Positions 59,457-64,000 of a DNA stretch of 64,000 nucleotides are shown one piece after another. Origin of the DNA: Ignavibacterium sp. Lineage in GTDB: Bacteria > Zixibacteria > MSB-5A5 > GN15 > PGXB01. Numbering within the stretch: position 1 is the stretch's first letter; each line of letters starts with the position of its first letter. Where the stretch lies: positions 1-64,000 of the forward strand of contig DYGG01000003.1 of assembly GCA_020724775.1 (NCBI GenBank). The letters run 5' to 3'. A model generated the notes under the pieces. That model worked only from the letters and a program-made list of their open reading frames with translations. It had not been told where the DNA came from and did no database searches. The position numbers were made by a program, and so were the translations under genes.

Positions 59457-60430
59457 TTTTTCTTGAAGTAAAACAGCATGATTATCATCATAATTACCAG
59501 CAATATCCAGAAAAACAGATAGCCGTATTTCCATTCCAATTCCGGCATATAGCGGAAGTTCATGCCCCACATGCCGACCAGAAATGTCGGCGGCATCAGA
59601 ATAACGGTGAATACTGTCAGAACTTTAATAATCTCATTAGTTTTGGTGGAAACGCTGGAGTAGTTCGCTTCCAGCGCCGAAACAAGCGTATCTCTATGGG
59701 ATTCTGATAGTTCGATGATTCTTGTCAGATGGTCATAGATATCATTGAAGTAAAGTTGCGCCCGTTCAGAAATGAGGGCGAATTGTCCTCGAAGAATATG
59801 CCCAATCATTTCTTTCTGTGGCAGCGCGATGCGCTTCAACTGGTAAATATCGCGTCTCAAAGTAAAGATTTTCTTCACTGTCTCGGCATCTGGTTCGCGC
59901 AAGACCGACTCTTCAATCTGGTCAACTTCCATCTCAAAGAATTCCAGTATGTTATTGTAATTGTCCACCATGACATCAAGGAGGGTGTGAAAGAGGAATT
60001 CCGCTCCCCGCGAAAGGAGACGCTCATCGCGGGTGGCGCGGTTATAAAGATAGTTGAAAATACGATGCGGCTCATAATGAACCGTGACCACGGTATTGCG
60101 GGTCAAAAAGAGGCTAACCTCCTGAACGCGTATCCCCTCTTTCCGGTTGACATAATCGGCAATCTGGAATTCGGCATAAATATAATTCTTGTAGTCGTCT
60201 ATTTTGGAACGGGGCAATTCCGATATGGCATCCTCCTCCGATATAACATCTTCGATAGCCAGCGGATGAAAGTGGAAATCGTGAGTCAGAATGAACGATT
60301 CCTGGTCGGTCGGGTCGAGCAGGTCAATCCAGAGAACAATGTCGGGGTCGGCAAACAGGGAGTCGAAATCGGCAATCCCCTCGATTTTCTGAACCGGCTG
60401 ACCGGACTTCCAGTAGAAGGAGCGAATCAT
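59444..60430 (-). CDS. corA: CorA-family magnesium/divalent cation transporter
   Basis: 328 aa. A large cytoplasmic domain (about 1-265) is followed by two C-terminal membrane helices. The selectivity signature is GMN in FLVGMWGMNFRYMPE, preceded by TVILMPPTFLVG; the last residues (KKKKWL) are the usual basic tail. It forms a pentameric channel for Mg2+ (possibly Co2+ or Ni2+). It follows the YbhN-like gene by two bases and shares its promoter. Confidence 0.95.
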   Translation of the reverse strand: MIRSFYWKSGQPVQKIEGIADFDSLFADPDIVLWIDLLDPTDQESFILTHDFHFHPLAIEDVISEEDAISELPRSKIDDYKNYIYAEFQIADYVNRKEGIRVQEVSLFLTRNTVVTVHYEPHRIFNYLYNRATRDERLLSRGAEFLFHTLLDVMVDNYNNILEFFEMEVDQIEESVLREPDAETVKKIFTLRRDIYQLKRIALPQKEMIGHILRGQFALISERAQLYFNDIYDHLTRIIELSESHRDTLVSALEANYSSVSTKTNEIIKVLTVFTVILMPPTFLVGMWGMNFRYMPELEWKYGYLFFWILLVIMMIIMLFYFKKKKWL

Positions 60431-60432
60431 TG

Positions 60433-61476
60433 CTACTTCTTCCCCATCATGACATCGGTCATTTCCACCTGCTCCAGGACTTCTTCCTTAGAGCCTTCTT
60501 CTTTGATTTCCTTGATATTGACCTTTTCGGTCCAGAAGAAAAACATGCCCATCAGGAAAATCGGTATCAGGTCAAGAATATGGAGTGCCAGGGCAAAGAG
60601 GACGGCATCGGACTTGACGATCTTAAAAGCGAGAAGCGAGGCGACAACGGCCAATTCGAAGGTGCCGGCATTGCCGGGGGTAATCGGTATCATGAGCGCC
60701 ACGGTGTTAATGACCATAATCACCACTGCCGAAATCATGGGGAGTTCAAAACCAAAGGCATGAATCAGAAAATAGACAACCAATATATGCGCTACCCAGG
60801 AAAGCAGCGACAGCACCAGGGTGCGGATGAAATACTGGCTGTAGCGAAGCATCTCGATTCCTTTGGTGAAGGAGCCGGCAAATTTCTTGAGAGTCAGGTA
60901 GAGCGCCGGGGAACGACCCCGCAAGCCCCGTCGTCCGAATTTTCCGATTCTCTCCTTGAAATGAAGTATCAAATAGAGAACAGCAAAGACGAGGACGGTG
61001 ATGACAGCGATGACGTAACCGATGGGTCGATATTCCGGAGGGAAAACAAACGATGCCGTTGACAGTAGAACTATAAAAATCAAGAGACTGACGGCATCAA
61101 AAAGAACTTCAATGACAATTGTGGAAAAGACATATGATTTCGAAAGGCCCTCTTTCTTGGAGAAAAGAAGAAGCCGCCCTACCTGGCCGGTCAGGGCAGG
61201 CATTATGATGTTAATTACCTGTCCGGCGGAAAAGAGCGGGATGACCCGAAGCACTCTGATTTTCTTGGTTTTCTCCACGATAGTTCGCCAGCGGAGAGCT
61301 TTGAAAATTATCATGGCAAATTCCATCGCCAGCGCCGGGATAAGATAATAGAAATCGACCCGTCCCATAAGTCGCTGCAGGTCCTCCATTCGAATATCCT
61401 TGAGGCAGTACACCAGGAGAACGACTGCAATCAGAGAACCCCAGAAATGCTTCTTTTTCAGAATCGACGGCATCAT
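60433..61476 (-). CDS. YbhN/UPF0104-type membrane protein (LPG synthase TM-region family)
   Basis: 347 aa with about eight membrane segments. Family features are ALRWRTIVEKTKKIRVL, FSAGQVINIIMPALTGQVGRLLLF (in part), ISAVVIMVINTVALMIPITPGNAGTFE (in part) with the P-x-x-P-G-x-x-G-x-x-E motif. It corresponds to the flippase-like half of MprF without the synthase half. A role in lipid movement or glycolipid export is inferred from that relation. Two ATGs adjoin; the second (61473) is better placed after GAGGG. Confidence 0.88.
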   Translation of the reverse strand: MMPSILKKKHFWGSLIAVVLLVYCLKDIRMEDLQRLMGRVDFYYLIPALAMEFAMIIFKALRWRTIVEKTKKIRVLRVIPLFSAGQVINIIMPALTGQVGRLLLFSKKEGLSKSYVFSTIVIEVLFDAVSLLIFIVLLSTASFVFPPEYRPIGYVIAVITVLVFAVLYLILHFKERIGKFGRRGLRGRSPALYLTLKKFAGSFTKGIEMLRYSQYFIRTLVLSLLSWVAHILVVYFLIHAFGFELPMISAVVIMVINTVALMIPITPGNAGTFELAVVASLLAFKIVKSDAVLFALALHILDLIPIFLMGMFFFWTEKVNIKEIKEEGSKEEVLEQVEMTDVMMGKK

Positions 61477-61522
61477 TCCCTCAAAAATTAAACCCGCCAG
61501 AGCGGACGAAAAATATCGAAGA

Positions 61523-61551
61523 ATTATAGAAATTTACGGCTGGGCTGTCAA
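61523..61551 (-). promoter_or_regulatory. Perfect consensus promoter of the YbhN-like/corA unit
   Basis: TTGACA (61546-61551), 17 bases, TATAAT (61523-61528) on the minus strand, 47 bases before the start at 61476. Every consensus position matches. Confidence 0.85.
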
Positions 61552-61574
61552 TCTAAATTAAAGTGACCGGCAGG

Positions 61575-62333
61575 TCAAATTATGGCAACTTCAGCCTTAC
61601 GAATCCATCCCTTGCGTTTGTTCTCAAAAATCACCTGATAGTAGTCATTAAGTTCCTTCTGAACTACAAAGGTCAGACCGGCGCCGCCAGTGAATTCGAT
61701 GTCGTTATCCTCACCGGGACCGCTCAGGACTCTTGCTTCCGAGGCAACTATAACCCCTTTCCGAGCCAGATAATCGACACGATACTTGTAGGTCGTCAGC
61801 CCCGATGAGACCAGGAGCAATATCAGAAGCAGATAGGATACTACTTTTGAGAGCAAGCCGGAATTCTGAAAGTAGATATGTATGCCTATGGTCAGCATGA
61901 GAAGCACAAAGAAGAGCGATGATATCCATGCCAGGCTATTCAAAGTAAAAGGGGCCGTGATTGTATCAATGAATCCGGACACGGGATTAATCTTTACCCC
62001 CTCCATAATGGTCGGCATGAATTGACGGGCGAATTCCAGGTTGGTTTTGATTTCATCGTCACCCGGGTCAAGCCTCTGGGCTCGCAAGTAGTAGAGCATG
62101 GCATGTCCGAGGTCCCCTTCCTTGAAATAGCAGTTGCCGATATTGAAAAAAAGCGCCGCGGACTGATATCCGCCATTTTCCAGTTCCAGGTAAGAATCGA
62201 GAGCCTGACGGTACTGGGCGCTGTCGTAAAGGTGATGTCCGGAGACGAAAAGGGAATCGGTATTTAGCGCCGATGCAGTCTGCAGCAAAAGCATAAGCCA
62301 CAAGAGCGCCAATATGGAAGTTTTATGCGCCAA
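61575..62333 (-). CDS. batE: BatE-like TPR and SH3-like protein
   Basis: 252 aa. Signal peptide about 1-22, TPR repeats (about 30-105: ALFFNIGNCYFKEGDLGHAM, then YYLRAQRLDPGD), two membrane helices (about 130-185) and a C-terminal SH3-like domain (about 195-252, VLSGPGEDNDIEFTGGAGL then GWIRKAEV). This is the BatE layout of the Bacteroides aerotolerance (Bat) operon, where BatA/B carry VWA domains and BatD is next. The function is tied to oxidative or envelope stress and is poorly known. The TTG start has GGAGG 9 bases upstream and overlaps the batD end. Confidence 0.88.
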   Translation of the reverse strand: MAHKTSILALLWLMLLLQTASALNTDSLFVSGHHLYDSAQYRQALDSYLELENGGYQSAALFFNIGNCYFKEGDLGHAMLYYLRAQRLDPGDDEIKTNLEFARQFMPTIMEGVKINPVSGFIDTITAPFTLNSLAWISSLFFVLLMLTIGIHIYFQNSGLLSKVVSYLLLILLLVSSGLTTYKYRVDYLARKGVIVASEARVLSGPGEDNDIEFTGGAGLTFVVQKELNDYYQVIFENKRKGWIRKAEVAII

Positions 62334-64000
62334 TCTTCGCCGCCTCCAGTTTCACGAGAAGTTCCGCGGCTTCTTTGAGGGCAACCGGCACCAATGCCGG
62401 GGAAACCGCCGCCGAGGCATACTGCGCAAAGTCAGCCTGTTTCATTATCTCTTGAAATTTGAGAGTTATATCTTCCGGCAGATTATGATTCTTGAGAATT
62501 TCGAGAACCATATCAGATGTCAAACCGTGCGGAGACAAATTCATTTTGTCAGCCAGATAGGTAATAAGGGCACGGCGAATCTCGGCATAGAACTGCGGGA
62601 TTTGACCGGTCTGGCTCAGGCGGCTCGCCTTGGAAAGATGTTTTCTGGCGAGTCTTTTAGCCATCCGGGAACGGGCGTAACCGACATCATTGGCCAGTTT
62701 TTGACGGCGCCGCTGTGTTATCCAGACCGCCAGAAGGGCCATTGCCGAGACTCCATTGACAAACAGATAAAGCGGAGTAAACAGCACCAGAGGTTCCGGT
62801 CGCCGGAGATTACTGTCAGTCTTGATATATAGGATATCTTTTGCTTTGGGGTCAATCACTCTTCCCGCAACAGGCCTTAGCGGCAGCTCACCATAATCGG
62901 CAACCTCGGCCGCCGGTCGTACCTCCAGGTCTATTGGCTTGGTAGAGATGACTTTGTACTTTCTGGTGGCGGGATCAAAGAAACTCAGGAAGACCGGCGG
63001 AATGGTCAGTTTTCCGGCTCTTCGGGGTATATAGACCTCGTCGAATATCTTGGTGCCGCCGACCACCCCCCCGACTTTCGAGATTTTTTCATCGGTCGAT
63101 GCACGGTAAACACGGAAGTCCTTCAACTCCTCAATAACCGGCTCAGCCACGGTTTTGATATTTCCAGTTCCGGTAATTTTGTACTTAACGGTCACCGGCT
63201 GATTGGCATCGACAATCGTCTTGTCCGGAACGGCATCAATACTGAAATTCCCCACGGTTCCGGAGAAACTCTCCGGCTTTCCTTCTGCCGGAAGCGGCTT
63301 GATATTCACTGTTATCGGTCTGGAGCGAACGGTGCGTTGCTCCCCCTGGACGAGAAAATCGTCAAATAGAGAAAAGGGGTCGTTGCGCCGCGGAGCGCGC
63401 CGCGAGGGGACATTGACTGTCACCATAGCCGGTCCGATTGTCAGGTCACCGGAACGGGTCGGGAATAGAGCCGACGAGATCTCCACAACTTTGTATCTCT
63501 GGCCATTGACGATTTCGTAGTACGACCTTTGCCCTTCAAGAATGTCAGTCCAGAAATCGGTAGTCTGCGGCGCGGTATATTCCGGCTGGGAAAGTATCTG
63601 AACGGCATGATAGAATTTGACGGTAAGAATCATCTGCTCGTTCACGAAAGCCGATTTTTTGTTGACTTCGGCCGTCAGGAAAACCTCCCGGTTCTCGCCG
63701 GTCTGTGTTATAGCCTCCTTTTGAACCGATTTTGAGGTTCCTTCACCTCCCGAAAGCACTGTCAATGTCAATTCATTAGATTCATAACGTTTGCGGTCGA
63801 TTACCAGAAAAGCCGGCTTGATAGGGTAAGATCCCTGTTTCTTGGGTTGAAGCAGATACTGGTAACTGTAAGAGGCCTGCATTTTGCCGTTGACAATAGA
63901 GATATTGGTGGACGTCCCCTGGGAATAGACATTAAACATGGTCAGATTGGGAAGTTCCGGGCCGGGAAGATTCTGCCGTGGCCCTGAGACCGATATTGTG
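62323..64000 (-). CDS. batD: BatD-like protein (partial, 5' end beyond the window)
   Basis: At least 558 aa; the reading frame stays open to position 64000, so the N terminus and signal peptide lie outside. An ATG at 63939 is internal: the 20 codons before it (ISVSGPRQNLPGPELPNLT) read as normal BatD sequence. Visible parts are NISIVNGKMQASYSYQYLL, several beta domains with VTVNVPSRRAP and VKYKITGTGNIKTV, one membrane helix (about residue 400 of the visible part) and a cytoplasmic helical tail. BatD (oxygen-tolerance family) is a periplasmic beta-domain protein anchored in the inner membrane. The batA/B genes are expected upstream, outside the window. Confidence 0.9.
   Translation of the reverse strand, partial: TISVSGPRQNLPGPELPNLTMFNVYSQGTSTNISIVNGKMQASYSYQYLLQPKKQGSYPIKPAFLVIDRKRYESNELTLTVLSGGEGTSKSVQKEAITQTGENREVFLTAEVNKKSAFVNEQMILTVKFYHAVQILSQPEYTAPQTTDFWTDILEGQRSYYEIVNGQRYKVVEISSALFPTRSGDLTIGPAMVTVNVPSRRAPRRNDPFSLFDDFLVQGEQRTVRSRPITVNIKPLPAEGKPESFSGTVGNFSIDAVPDKTIVDANQPVTVKYKITGTGNIKTVAEPVIEELKDFRVYRASTDEKISKVGGVVGGTKIFDEVYIPRRAGKLTIPPVFLSFFDPATRKYKVISTKPIDLEVRPAAEVADYGELPLRPVAGRVIDPKAKDILYIKTDSNLRRPEPLVLFTPLYLFVNGVSAMALLAVWITQRRRQKLANDVGYARSRMAKRLARKHLSKASRLSQTGQIPQFYAEIRRALITYLADKMNLSPHGLTSDMVLEILKNHNLPEDITLKFQEIMKQADFAQYASAAVSPALVPVALKEAAELLVKLEAAKIGA

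Noticed and set aside
62323-63939. BatD as a complete gene starting at the ATG at 63939
   Set aside because: The frame stays open to 64000 and the preceding codons read as typical BatD sequence, so this ATG is internal and the gene is cut by the window.
1-64000. CRISPR array, insertion sequence, prophage or antiphage defence genes
   Set aside because: No regularly spaced repeats, transposase, integrase, capsid or known defence-protein motifs were seen on either strand.

Overview
The window looks like a chromosome segment of an uncultivated FCB-group bacterium. Candidate phylum Zixibacteria or a close relative is my best guess, from family content only and not from any search. The pointers are secreted proteins ending in FlgD-like sorting domains (QNYPNPFNPTT), dockerin and cohesin-like modules, BatD/BatE, VorB-type 2-oxoacid:ferredoxin oxidoreductase, and bacillithiol synthesis. 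Three tRNA genes are present (Pro-TGG, Leu-GAG and a selenocysteine tRNA). I see no phage, insertion sequence, CRISPR array or rRNA. Nearly all genes lie on the minus strand in long, tightly packed operons, often joined by ATGA overlaps and often starting with TTG or GTG behind a good Shine-Dalgarno sequence.

Layout. 0-6 kb: two secreted multidomain proteins, one a 1532-aa Ig/cadherin-repeat protein with a cohesin-like module. 6-9 kb: VanZ-like protein, GNAT acetyltransferase, CBS protein and a methyltransferase with a SEC-C tail. 8.6-12.5 kb: RlmI-like methyltransferase, tRNA-Pro, RdgB, a REP-like nested palindrome, citryl-CoA lyase and a lipoprotein. 12.6-19.6 kb: a nine-gene redox operon. 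It joins a four-subunit 2-oxoacid:ferredoxin oxidoreductase to NuoE/NuoF/NuoG-like subunits of the HydABC electron-bifurcating type, but has no hydrogenase catalytic subunit. 19.7-23 kb: a polysaccharide-deacetylase-fold protein that has lost its catalytic residues, and an M14 carboxypeptidase with a dockerin. 23-28.4 kb: a glycolysis operon (pfk, an outer-membrane protein, gap, pgk, tpiA, secG, tRNA-Leu) with a perfect consensus promoter and an internal terminator between gap and pgk. The phosphofructokinase carries residues typical of pyrophosphate-dependent enzymes.

28.5-45.3 kb: a 16-gene envelope superoperon. In order of transcription: DegT aminotransferase, polyprenol-linked glycosyltransferases, YfhO, WecA/TagO-like enzyme, AccA, a Trm112-like mini-protein, PtsN-like EIIA, MreC, MreD, PBP2, RodA and a secreted tandem aspartyl protease. 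mreB is not here. 45.4-48.4 kb: a cohesin-like/dockerin protein, a lipoprotein with a distinctive C-terminal domain, and tRNA-Sec. 48.5-59.4 kb: a transglutaminase-like protein, then a seven-gene operon in which a TetR regulator and a complete RND efflux pump run directly into bshC-bshA-bshB1. 59.4-64 kb: CorA, a YbhN-type membrane protein, BatE and the 3' part of batD, which runs off the window.

Functionally, the redox operon, citryl-CoA lyase and possible PPi-dependent glycolysis suggest an anaerobic or microaerophilic, ferredoxin-based central metabolism. The efflux/bacillithiol operon suggests a shared response to thiol-reactive toxicants. The dockerin/cohesin-like/FlgD-tailed proteins point to an elaborate secreted or surface-attached protein set.
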